Source: Flavobacterium limi
Lineage (GTDB): Bacteria; Bacteroidota; Bacteroidia; Flavobacteriales; Flavobacteriaceae
Assembly (NCBI RefSeq): GCF_010645075.1
Contig: NZ_JAADZV010000009.1
Coordinates: forward strand, 124,001 to 188,000
Direction: 5' to 3'
DNA: 64,000 nt
Shown piece after piece: positions 36,774 to 44,444 of this stretch (its first letter is position 1; each line of letters opens with the position of its first letter). The notes below the pieces were generated by a model. The model saw nothing but the letters and a program-made list of their open reading frames with translations, had not been told where the DNA came from and did not search any database. A program made the translations under genes and the position numbers.

Positions 36774-37619
36774 ATGAAATGGTTAGGCAGAAGACAAAGT
36801 GACAATGTTGAAGACCGAAGAGGTCTCTCCGGCGGAAAAGCTGTTCTGGGAGGCGGCGTTATCGGGATCATTATTTTGTTACTCAACGTTTTTGGCGGTG
36901 AAACCGGGCAAACCGTGGGAAATGCGCTGGAACAGCTCCAGGGCAACCCGCAACAAACGGAGGCGGCAGCCCCATTGAGTGCAGCCGATAAAGAAATGGG
37001 GGATTTTGTGCGTGTTATCCTTGCCGACAATGAAGATATCTGGGGGAAAATCTTTGCCGAGAACGGCATGACTTATCAAAACCCGAAACTGGTCCTTTTT
37101 AGAGGATCTGTGCAAACGGCCTGCGGAGGTGCTTCCTCGGCATCAGGCCCTTTTTACTGCCCGGGCGACCAGAAAGTGTACATGGACCTGGATTTTTTTG
37201 ATGAGCTTAAAACCAAGTTTGGCGCCAAAGGCGGTGACTTTGCCATTGCCTATGTCATTGCACACGAAATAGGCCATCATGTGCAAACCCTATTGGGCAC
37301 CTCTGCCAAAATGCGAGAAGCCCAGGAAGGCAAAAGTGAGGCAGAAGCCAATAAATTGTCTGTTGCCTTAGAACTACAGGCCGATTTTTATGCCGGCGTG
37401 TGGACCCACTATAACCAAAAACACCTTGATACCGGTGATATTGAAGAAGCCCTGAGTGCAGCCAACGCTGTTGGTGACGATGCCATCCAAAGCAAAATGC
37501 AGGGCCAGATTGTACCTGACTCGTTTACACACGGTACCTCTGAACAACGGATGTACTGGTTTAAAAAAGGATTTACCAGCGGTGACATCCGTCAGGGTAC
37601 TACCTTTGAAGACATTTGA
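36774..37619 (+). CDS. Neutral zinc metallopeptidase, YpfJ family
   Basis: This 281-residue protein has an N-terminal basic segment, one membrane-spanning helix (GGVIGIIILLLNVFGG, about residues 26-43) and a zinc metallopeptidase domain with HEIGHH (AHEIGHHVQTLLG) around residue 164. The downstream family pattern LELQADFYAGVWTHY and SFTHGTSEQRMYWF is also present. Such proteins (YpfJ/neutral zinc metallopeptidase) are periplasmic-facing, with unknown substrates. The gene looks clearly richer in G+C than most of the window. Confidence 0.9.
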   Translation: MKWLGRRQSDNVEDRRGLSGGKAVLGGGVIGIIILLLNVFGGETGQTVGNALEQLQGNPQQTEAAAPLSAADKEMGDFVRVILADNEDIWGKIFAENGMTYQNPKLVLFRGSVQTACGGASSASGPFYCPGDQKVYMDLDFFDELKTKFGAKGGDFAIAYVIAHEIGHHVQTLLGTSAKMREAQEGKSEAEANKLSVALELQADFYAGVWTHYNQKHLDTGDIEEALSAANAVGDDAIQSKMQGQIVPDSFTHGTSEQRMYWFKKGFTSGDIRQGTTFEDI

Positions 37620-37649
37620 TCATTTTAAAACCAACCTATAATAACCAGA

Positions 37650-37677
37650 AAAAGCATGATTTAAAAGTCATGCTTTT
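37650..37677 (+). terminator. Rho-independent terminator
   Basis: The arms AAAAGCATGA and TCATGCTTTT flank an 8-nt loop, followed by a run of T. It lies 30 nt after the metallopeptidase stop. The A-rich left side means it could also act on the opposite strand. Confidence 0.75.
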
Positions 37678-37829
37678 TTATCCAAAATTGTAAACAAAAT
37701 CCATTTACAAATTACAAGCTGATTATTCTTTAGTCGTTTCAAATAAATTAATTTTCTATAAACAATCGATATGGAAATACATTTGATGATTTATTTTTTA
37801 AGCTTTTCAAAAAACTTTCACATAAATAA

Positions 37830-38537
37830 TCCCATTCGAGTGACAATGCTAAATCTGTAGGGAATTATGTTGGACGAAATATAAAATCTATAGGAAGAGC
37901 TCTTGGTTTAGGAGGCGATGGACCGCCACCTAATTTGAGTACATATGCTAATATACAAATGCCAACTCAGCATAGTAGTTTTGGGTTTAACTGGACATAT
38001 TTATCTGAGGGTAAGCCAGGCGAAAGATTTATTTACGAATTTTATAATGGTTTTTACACTACGGGACAATATTTTATTGGCAGAGGTGTTGGAGATTATA
38101 GTATGCGTAACTTAAATGGTTCCACAACAAATACAGACGAAGCGGTTTGGGGGTTAGTTGGAGCTATTTCATCTCTATCCTCAATTGGTGAGGCAAAGGT
38201 TGCCTTATCCGAACTTAAAGCAACTAAGGGCGGAGCAGATGGGATAAGGCGTATTTATTCTGCAAGAGAATTACTTAGAAGAGTTGAAGAACCTGGTCCT
38301 TTTCATAATTTTCCAGAAGTGTTTAATAATGTGATTTTTGAGAATGGGACGAAAACTGTTACTCCGAATTATTTTACCGTTTCGAAAGGTGGGTTAAGCA
38401 ATACTAATATTTTATATCAATATCCTGGTATTATTAATGGAAATAAAGGTTTTTTTGAAATAGGCATAAGACCTTCTGTATCAGGCAAAACAGAAGTTAT
38501 ATGGCATAGATTTTTTAATCCAGTAAAAAGAAGATAA
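37830..38537 (+). pseudogene. Orphan C-terminal toxin fragment of an Rhs-type polymorphic toxin
   Basis: The frame is open from 37830 (after a stop at 37827); a TTG at 37935 could start the last 200 residues. It reads HSSDNAKSVGNYVGRNI, then SIGRALGLGGDGPPPN, the low-complexity linker typical of the end of an Rhs core. A variable C-terminal domain follows, with EEPGPFHNFPEVF, TVTPNYFTVSKGG and TEVIWHRFF. The conserved His residues of PFHNFP and WHRFF suggest a nuclease-type toxin, but no class is assigned. There is no secretion or Rhs-core part upstream, so it is a displaced toxin tip, as found in toxin-tip arrays. It overlaps the next gene by one base (TAATG). Confidence 0.65.
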
Positions 38538-39082
38538 TGATAATTGATTTAAGTTTTCAAAGTAATTATAGTTTAGAACTTTTAGAAAAACTTGGTACAG
38601 ACAATAGATACTACTATCCGGGTGATGCTTCTTGTGGAGGAAAAGACGGATTAATTGTGAAAGTTATTCCTTCACAAGGTGAATCGTGGATTGGGGTCTT
38701 TTCTTTTGGTGAAATAAGTTATAAAGGTTTATGTGGAGTTTATACTACACCTAATCCCGATAAGTTTTGTGTAATATCAAGAGGATCAGGTTATATTGTT
38801 TCATCTTTTAATCCAAATGATTGGAATGAAGTGCAATCTATCCCTATTATGGATGTTCGATCCATAAAGTCTCAAAACATTATCGTGTTCGCTGATTTTA
38901 CTGATCTAATAGGCTATGATAAAAATGGAATTAAATGGCATGAACGTGTTGCTAATGATGGCTTTAAAATAACAGAGATAACAGATACGTATTTAAGAGG
39001 TGAATTCTGGGATATACGGAATGAAACTAATACAACATTTGAAGTAGATCTTTTATCTGGTACCTTGGAAAAACAAGAATAG
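38537..39082 (+). CDS. Probable immunity protein for the adjacent toxin tip
   Basis: This 181-residue cytoplasmic protein is translationally coupled (TAATG) to the toxin fragment. It is beta-rich with GVFSFGEISYKGLCGVYTTPNPDKFCVISRG and ADFTDLIGYDKNGIKWHERV. This pattern is common in the small immunity proteins of polymorphic toxin loci. Family not named; assignment rests mostly on position. Confidence 0.65.
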   Translation: MIIDLSFQSNYSLELLEKLGTDNRYYYPGDASCGGKDGLIVKVIPSQGESWIGVFSFGEISYKGLCGVYTTPNPDKFCVISRGSGYIVSSFNPNDWNEVQSIPIMDVRSIKSQNIIVFADFTDLIGYDKNGIKWHERVANDGFKITEITDTYLRGEFWDIRNETNTTFEVDLLSGTLEKQE

Positions 39083-39120
39083 ATTGGTTTAGAGTAAGCG
39101 GTCGGACAGGAAGAACAGAG

Positions 39121-39152
39121 CCCGCGCTGCCGCACGAATCCTTTCGTGTGGC
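39121..39152 (+). repeat. REP-like palindrome 1
   Basis: The head CCCGCGCTGCCGC leads into the hairpin CACGAA-TCCT-TTCGTG, whose arms extend to GCC/GGC with one wobble. It is the forward member of an inverted pair with 39318-39346. Confidence 0.65.
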
Positions 39153-39317
39153 TTTGTGTTTAATAAAGTAAATTTTCTAAATTTAATTTCTAAAAAATAT
39201 TATTTAGTTTTTAAAATCAAAAAAAGACAACAACAGTTCTTATGATTATTTGTGAACTAAAGAACTAAAGATGATGTGGTGGTTTATTTTAAAATGCTTG
39301 ATGTTTAAATAGGACGG

Positions 39318-39346
39318 GCCACACGAAAGGATTCGTGCGGTAGCGA
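39318..39346 (-). repeat. REP-like palindrome 2, inverted copy
   Basis: It is an inverted copy of the palindrome at 39121, identical over about 23 bases. The reverse complement begins GCTACCGCACGAATCC. The pair brackets about 165 nt, like a BIME. Confidence 0.65.
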
Positions 39347-39369
39347 TGCTAAAATCAAATTTTTAACAA

Positions 39370-40039
39370 ATGAAAAAATATAATTTTAAAACAACAAATA
39401 TTTTCCTATTATTTATAAGACTTATATTTACATCGATTGTAACACTTATTCCTTTTACAATAATTGCATTAAATGATTATATAAGATTAAACAACAAAAT
39501 TTTGTTTATTTCCAGTTTTTTGTTAGTTTTTTTTGTTGTTTACTTTTTAACAAAAAAAAAAATCTATCATTGACGTTTGGATTAGCTTTACTGATAAAAC
39601 TAAAATTGAAATTGAATTAAAATACCCTTTTTTAAAAAAAAGAAAATATGTTTTTTTTATTTCTGACATTAAAAATTATCTGTACGAATATGGAAATGGA
39701 TATAAAGTTTTCTATTTAAATAAAAAGAAAGGAATCAATTTCAAATTTTTAATTTTTACTGAAATCGAAAATTTGAAATCTTTTGATGGTTTTTATGATG
39801 ATTTAAAAATTCAAATTGAAAAACATAATATGACAAACTCAAATTTGATTCATGAAAAGCCTACCATATATGAAACTAAAATAGGTATGCTTTATGGAAT
39901 TATCATTGCCATATCCTTAATCATTATTACAATTTGCTATATTATCTTAAAAACAAAAGTAAATTTTGGAATCTTATTAATTCTATATCCTGCAGGAATA
40001 ATATTTTTATATCGTTTATATATAGCTAAAAAAAAATAG
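39370..40039 (+). pseudogene. Membrane protein gene broken at an 11-A tract
   Basis: Two frames together encode one protein of about 222 residues. The first starts at 39370 (two hydrophobic helices around residues 10-60) and ends at TGA 39571-39573. The second frame continues from the poly-A run at 39552-39562 with SIIDVWISFTDKTKIEIEL and so on, to two more transmembrane helices (GIIIAISLIIITICYIIL, FGILLILYPAGIIFLY) and TAG 40037-40039. Removing one A restores the frame. It may be a pseudogene, a phase-variable gene or a sequence error. It lies among toxin/immunity remnants. Confidence 0.7.
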
Positions 40040-40245
40040 CCCTGCACTATACGAAGTATTCATAATGTAAAGCTGCGCATTCTATGATAAAAAATAACTA
40101 AACTACTCTGCACTGAAAGTGCAGAAGTTTGTTTGACAAGAGACTTTCAGTCTCTCGATTTTGAAAACTTTTTATCAAAACTAAAAAGTCAAAAGATTAT
40201 ATTTTTCCGCATTACTAAAGCACTGCAATAAATTGCAGGGTTTTA
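40040..40245. repeat. Palindrome-rich intergenic element
   Basis: It holds three hairpins: CTGCACT-GAA-AGTGCAG (40108-40124), GAGACT-TTC-AGTCTC (40140-40154) and CTGCAA-TAAA-TTGCAG (40223-40238). The first two share the complementary core ACTGAAAGT/ACTTTCAGT, and the outer CCCTGCA (about 40041) and TGCAGGG (40234) form a terminal inverted repeat. It looks like a small non-coding mobile or REP-type element. Confidence 0.5.
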
Positions 40246-40274
40246 AAATCCGATCTGAGACCAAATGATTAAAT

Positions 40275-40673
40275 ATGAAAGAAATTAACCAAATAGAAAA
40301 AATTAGAGATTTTTACAATGATTGGAAACCATCAGATATTGCTTTTATAAAAGAAATAAACTGGTCTAAAAATAATTTAAAAATAATTTTATATTTTCAA
40401 ATTAAAACTAATATGAGTAAATGGCCAGATCTTACAAAAGATTTTATTGAAGCCACTTTTGAATTTAGAAATGTAATTAATATGAAATTAGATTTTACTG
40501 GTAATGGATTACATTTTGTATCAGGCTTTGATATCATTGATGCTTCTGATCACGGATTGGAGCATATAAATTTTTATATTGAAGACTATGAAGATGGCAG
40601 TATCGAATTTAGTTGTGAGGATATAGAAATTATTTCATTACAGAAACCCGCTTTATTACCTAATAATTCATAA
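40275..40673 (+). CDS. Probable immunity-type protein
   Basis: This is a 132-residue soluble acidic protein (IEKIRDFYNDWKPSDIAFIKEINW, then LHFVSGFDIIDASDHGLEHINFY). Size, composition and location beside a toxin tip fit an immunity protein, perhaps for a toxin now lost. No family is firmly recognised, and no signal or membrane segment is present. Confidence 0.55.
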   Translation: MKEINQIEKIRDFYNDWKPSDIAFIKEINWSKNNLKIILYFQIKTNMSKWPDLTKDFIEATFEFRNVINMKLDFTGNGLHFVSGFDIIDASDHGLEHINFYIEDYEDGSIEFSCEDIEIISLQKPALLPNNS

Positions 40674-40731
40674 AGGTAATGTTTATACTGTTCTCTTAAT
40701 AAAAAGCTATCCAAATCTGTCATTTAAACCT

Positions 40732-40764
40732 CCCACGCTGGCGCGAGCATCATGCTCGTGAACG
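40732..40764 (+). repeat. REP-like palindrome 3, left flank of the RAYT gene
   Basis: The head CCCACGCTGGCGC leads into a GAGCAT-CA-TGCTC hairpin. It shares the GCT(G/A)(G/C)CGC head with the palindromes at 39121 and 39318. It is the inverted partner of 41406-41435 across the transposase. Confidence 0.65.
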
Positions 40765-40844
40765 CAAAGTATATCTTTTACAGTAACTCAAAACTATCCA
40801 ACTCTTAAAAGAGAAGTATTTCTTACATTAGCTCAAAAAAATAA

Positions 40845-41393
40845 ATGAGCAGAAAATACAAGTTTGGTGAAAAGACCGGAGCATACTTTATAAGTTTTGC
40901 TACAGTTTACTGGATAGATGTATTTACAAGGGATGAGTATTTTGGAAATATTATTGAATCATTAGACTATTGCCGTAAACATAAATCAATGGAAATTTAT
41001 TGCTATTGTATCATGCCTAGCCATATTCATTTAATTTTTAGATCAGCAAGCGGAAATCCTTCAGGACTAATAAGAGACTTTAAAGGATTTACATCCAGAA
41101 AAATGCTCAAAGCAATCGAAGAAAATCCACAAGAAAGCAGAAAAGAATGGATGCTTTGGATGTTTGAAAGAGCCGGAAAGAAAAACAGCAATGTAAAATT
41201 CAGGCAGTTTTGGCAGCAAAACAATAAACCCATTGAAATCTGGTCTCTAAAAATTTTTGAGCAAAAATTAAATTACATCCATAATAATCCGGTCGAAACT
41301 GGCTTTATAACAAATCCTATAGACTGGAAATACAGTTCTGCCAAAAATTATGGCAACAATGACCAAACTGTTTTAGAAATTGATATTAATTGA
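40845..41393 (+). CDS. REP-associated tyrosine transposase (RAYT)
   Basis: This 182-residue protein is of the IS200/IS605 TnpA-like Y1 family, RAYT branch. It has the HIH (HUH) metal/nucleophile motif in IMPSHIHLIF, an N-terminal GAYFISFATVYWIDVFTRDEY strand and a C-terminal KLNYIHNNPVETGFITNPIDWKYSSA segment, the RAYT signature with its catalytic Tyr (Y in NYIHNNP). Inverted REP palindromes lie on both sides. It has the conventional single-copy RAYT length, and no accessory TnpB is nearby. Confidence 0.9.
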   Translation: MSRKYKFGEKTGAYFISFATVYWIDVFTRDEYFGNIIESLDYCRKHKSMEIYCYCIMPSHIHLIFRSASGNPSGLIRDFKGFTSRKMLKAIEENPQESRKEWMLWMFERAGKKNSNVKFRQFWQQNNKPIEIWSLKIFEQKLNYIHNNPVETGFITNPIDWKYSSAKNYGNNDQTVLEIDIN

Positions 41394-41405
41394 TTACGAG
41401 TAATT

Positions 41406-41435
41406 GCACGAGCGAGACGCTCGCGCTAGCGGGGG
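41406..41435 (-). repeat. REP-like palindrome 4, right flank of the RAYT gene
   Basis: The sequence is GCACGAGCGAGACGCTCGC followed by GCTAGCGGGGG. Its reverse complement starts CCCCCGCTAGCGCGAGCG, aligning base for base with the palindrome at 40732. It starts 12 nt after the transposase stop. Confidence 0.65.
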
Positions 41436-41482
41436 TCTGTGCTTGTACCGGCAGATGCATAACCGAAAATACAATTCCTGTT
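41434..41482 (+). pseudogene. Tail remnant of a YodC-like gene plus terminator
   Basis: The bases from 41434 (GTCTGTGCTTGTACCGGCAGA and on) repeat the last codons (SVLVPA) and the stop of the small gene at 43383-43562. They are followed by a decayed copy of its terminator (AACCGAAA...TTCCTGTT). They begin exactly at the edge of REP palindrome 4, as if the REP/transposase module had replaced the rest of a paralogue. Confidence 0.6.
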
Positions 41483-41499
41483 AAATCCTGGGAGAATAT

Positions 41500-43101
41500 T
41501 TACTCTTCATACATCTCCATCCATAATCTCGTTTCTTCCAAATCCAGTTCTTTCTCAATTTTCCTGAAAATTTCCTCGTTGACATTACCAGATTTATGCA
41601 TTGACTCGAGTTTATTCCTTTCTACATTGAGTAAATCGATTTGAAGCTTCGTAAAATCGTTGAAGATCTCACCTCCTATCAGATTTCCTTTTCCGAAGAA
41701 GTTGGCCGGAAGTTCCGTTTTTTGCAGGCGATTGAATTTTACTTCATATTTACTTTTAATGTTGTGGAGTAAATCATCATTGACCAGCGAGAAATTATCT
41801 TCGATATGGCTAATGGTTTGGGAAACTATTATATTTCGAACCTCATATTCTTCTGCAAGAATTGAGTATTTTTCAATTTTTAATTTCTTTATCAGCCATG
41901 GCAAACTAAATCCCTGAATAACCAAAGTAGAAAGGATGACACAAAATACCAGATAAATAATGAGGTTGCGTAAAGGAAATTCTTCTGTTTCATTCATCAT
42001 TAGCGGAAGTGCCAAAGCAGCTGCCATAGATACCACGCCCCGCATTCCTGACCAGCCAAAAATAATCATGTTTCGGAAATCGAATTCTTCCTGAAGGCGA
42101 ATCTTTTTACTAATCACCCTGGGAAGCAATGTTGCCGGAATGACCCATAAAAAACGTACTACAATCACCGTCACACTAACCAAAAATCCCCAGACAAACA
42201 AAGACCAGCCGGAATATGCTTCAATTCCTGACATAATCTGCCGCAACTGTAAACCGATTAAAATAAAAATCAACCCGTTTAAAATATTGGTTAAAACACT
42301 CCAGATTGTTCCTGTCATTATTCGGCTTTCATGCGAGAAAATGGTACCCGATCTTGCGGAAAGAAAAAGTCCGGTTGCTACTACTGCCAGAACTCCCGAA
42401 GCTTTAAAATGTTCTGCGATTAAATACGAAGCAAAGGGTGTCAGTAATGTTAAAGTAGCTTCGATAACTTCATCGCAAACAAACCTTTTATGAATAAAAC
42501 TCATGATGTACCCTACAACCAAACCAATTGCAATTCCAAGAACTGACATCACGACAAAATTCAATCCTGCCTGCCACAGCACAAAATTTCCCGCTGTAAT
42601 AGCCGTAAGCGCATATTTATAGGCTACCAGACCACTGGCATCATTCAAAAGACTTTCTCCTTCCAGTATCGCAATCAATCTGGGGCGTAAACCCAGACCT
42701 TTTGTGATTGAAGTTGCCGAAACCGCATCCGGAGGGGAAACAATCGCCCCTAAAAGAAAAGCCAACGGCCATGAAATATCACCAATAAGCATGTGGGCAA
42801 CAATCGCTACAGCAACGGTTGTAAAAAGCACTAAACCCACTGCAGCCAAAGTAATAGGCCGAATGGTTTGTTTAAAATCAGACCAACTGGTATACCATGC
42901 CGCATGATATAAAAGCGGCGGAAGAAAGATAATAAAAACAACTTCAGGACTTAGGGCAATTACCGGAAGCCCTGGGATGATACTAATAATAAGCCCGCAA
43001 ATTACCAGTACCACAGGAATGGGAAAATTGTATCTTTTGCTTATGAGGCTCAGGAATGCAACCCCAAATAGTAACATAATAATTATGGTGATATTTTCCA
43101 T
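41500..43101 (-). CDS. CPA1-family Na+/H+ antiporter
   Basis: This 533-residue protein of the NhaP/YjcE group has about 12 transmembrane helices (residues 1-410). Core signatures are FIIFLPPLLYHAAWYTSW, SPPDAVSATSITKGLGL (ion-binding Asp), ILEGESLLNDASGLVAYKYA (the ND site) and GWSGMRGVVSMAAALALP. A cytoplasmic tail of about 120 residues (410-533) ends in a coiled coil. It exchanges sodium for protons across the inner membrane. It lies on the opposite strand between the RAYT region and the small gene at 43383. Confidence 0.92.
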   Translation of the reverse strand: MENITIIIMLLFGVAFLSLISKRYNFPIPVVLVICGLIISIIPGLPVIALSPEVVFIIFLPPLLYHAAWYTSWSDFKQTIRPITLAAVGLVLFTTVAVAIVAHMLIGDISWPLAFLLGAIVSPPDAVSATSITKGLGLRPRLIAILEGESLLNDASGLVAYKYALTAITAGNFVLWQAGLNFVVMSVLGIAIGLVVGYIMSFIHKRFVCDEVIEATLTLLTPFASYLIAEHFKASGVLAVVATGLFLSARSGTIFSHESRIMTGTIWSVLTNILNGLIFILIGLQLRQIMSGIEAYSGWSLFVWGFLVSVTVIVVRFLWVIPATLLPRVISKKIRLQEEFDFRNMIIFGWSGMRGVVSMAAALALPLMMNETEEFPLRNLIIYLVFCVILSTLVIQGFSLPWLIKKLKIEKYSILAEEYEVRNIIVSQTISHIEDNFSLVNDDLLHNIKSKYEVKFNRLQKTELPANFFGKGNLIGGEIFNDFTKLQIDLLNVERNKLESMHKSGNVNEEIFRKIEKELDLEETRLWMEMYEE

Positions 43102-43382
43102 TTTACTGTTGTTGGTGTATTATTTAAGAGCACGAATATACTATTTTAAAGCTTCGGGTACTATTAGTTCAAAATTTCATTTAACGTTAGAATCGTTCCA
43201 ATAGCCTCTAAATGATGCAGGACTAATTAATTGAAGTTACGCAGATGCATATCAGCAAACTTTAAATTTGATAATAAAACATTGTTATCTTATAAAAGAT
43301 TTTGCTTCATCAGCTCTTATTTTTGAATTACCAGAGTTAATGTATTTAATATCTGAATCATCACAATTAAAAATGAAATTAT

Positions 43383-43562
43383 ATGAATACTAGTTTTAAA
43401 AAAAATCAGGAAGTACGCCAAGAGTTTGGCGGTCCTGTCATGAAGATAATTGGTTTTGAACCTGAATTGATTGAAAATGTTATTACTCAATGGGAAGATG
43501 AGGAAGGCACTATCATTACCGGAAAATTCATGGAGTCTGTGCTTGTGCCGGCAGAGGAATAA
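43383..43562 (+). CDS. Small YodC-like (DUF2158) protein
   Basis: This 59-residue protein runs from ATG 43383 to TAA 43560-43562. The sequence has the family pattern QEVRQEFGGPVMKIIGFE, then VITQWEDEEGTIITGKFMES and VLVP. That equals the SGGPxM-W-x-F-P/V order of YodC-type proteins. Function unknown in the family. A terminator follows directly. A remnant copy of its 3' end is at 41434. Confidence 0.7.
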   Translation: MNTSFKKNQEVRQEFGGPVMKIIGFEPELIENVITQWEDEEGTIITGKFMESVLVPAEE

Positions 43563-43582
43563 CCGGAAGTATAATTCCGGTT
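43561..43582 (+). terminator. Bidirectional terminator between convergent genes
   Basis: AACCGGAA - GTATAA - TTCCGGTT is a perfect eight-base stem with a six-base loop. It overlaps the stop codon of the small YodC-like gene and lies 8 nt from the end of the convergent XRE-S24 gene. There is no strong T run, so efficiency is uncertain. Confidence 0.65.
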
Positions 43583-43589
43583 AACCTAT

Positions 43590-44357
43590 TTATTGCTTAT
43601 TTTTACGTATTTCGTTTACTTCCCTCTTTACGTCTAAAATCAATTCTTTGAGGTCCTGAATTTCATTTAATTCCTGTTTTTTGTCTGTCCTTCCTATATT
43701 GCAACGGTATTCCCATATTTCGATGATGTCGGAGAGCCTGACTTCATAATTGGGATAGAAATTATTGTCTGATTCTAAAACCAAAGCGTTCTTTTTATTT
43801 TTATTAAGGCGCTTGTACACCATTCCTTCAGTTTTTGTAATGAGGATGTAAGTTTTGCCGTCCTGTACATCTCCGAGCCTTTCGACATAACGCCCTACAA
43901 TGATGCTTCCGTCTTCATGCGGCGGCATTGAATCCCCTTCAACAGGAAATCCTCTGTGTTTACCCGGTCCCAGAAAAGGAAGTGAAATTTGCTGGAGACT
44001 TTCAATATATTCCGGATCTGCGTAGCCATTGAGATAACCTGCTTTTACTTTTTGAGTTACTACTTCAATATAATTTTCTCCCTGATGATCTACCATAATC
44101 GGCAAAACCAACCTGTTATTTTCCAGTTTTAGTAAATGCTGGATATCTATTTTACGGATATCTACCGAAAGCAGCAAATCGATACTCATATGATAGTAAC
44201 GGGCTATTTTTTTTAAAATTTCATACGGGGCTTCTGAAGTACCGTCTTCATATTTGACATATCTGCCTCTGGTAATCTGCAGGCTTTCTGCTAATTTCTC
44301 CTGTGAAATTTTTTGCCTAACCCTTAAAACCCTGATGTTATCTGAAAATAAGGACAT
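43590..44357 (-). CDS. XRE-S24 (LexA/CI-like) transcriptional repressor
   Basis: The start at 44357 (MSLFSDNIRVLRVRQKISQEKL) was chosen because it begins the helix-turn-helix directly; the 27 residues that a longer frame adds are hydrophobic and unlikely. The 255-residue protein has an HTH_XRE (about residues 5-62) and an S24 peptidase-like domain (about 95-220) with the scissile A106-G107 (KAGYLNGY), Ser143 (EGDSMPP) and Lys182 (VYKRLNK). A coiled-coil tail (about 226-252) follows. The intact Ser-Lys dyad supports RecA-type self-cleavage. It is divergent from alkB (87 nt apart), suggesting a DNA-damage response switch. Confidence 0.85.
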   Translation of the reverse strand: MSLFSDNIRVLRVRQKISQEKLAESLQITRGRYVKYEDGTSEAPYEILKKIARYYHMSIDLLLSVDIRKIDIQHLLKLENNRLVLPIMVDHQGENYIEVVTQKVKAGYLNGYADPEYIESLQQISLPFLGPGKHRGFPVEGDSMPPHEDGSIIVGRYVERLGDVQDGKTYILITKTEGMVYKRLNKNKKNALVLESDNNFYPNYEVRLSDIIEIWEYRCNIGRTDKKQELNEIQDLKELILDVKREVNEIRKNKQ

Positions 44358-44363
44358 AATCAC

Positions 44364-44391
44364 TTTGTTACAATTTATAACCACAAATATA
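44364..44391. promoter_or_regulatory. Candidate operator and -7 element of the XRE-S24 gene
   Basis: On the minus strand, TATATTTG (44384-44391 as CAAATATA on +) is a TAnnTTTG -7 element 27 nt before the repressor ATG. A dyad with TTTGT (44364-44368) and ACAAA (44383-44387), and an inner GTTA/TAAC, overlaps it. This fits an autoregulatory operator. Confidence 0.4.
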
Positions 44392-44444
44392 AAAAAAATT
44401 GTTATTACCTGTGCTAATTTTATCAATTCCAAAAACAACGAAAA

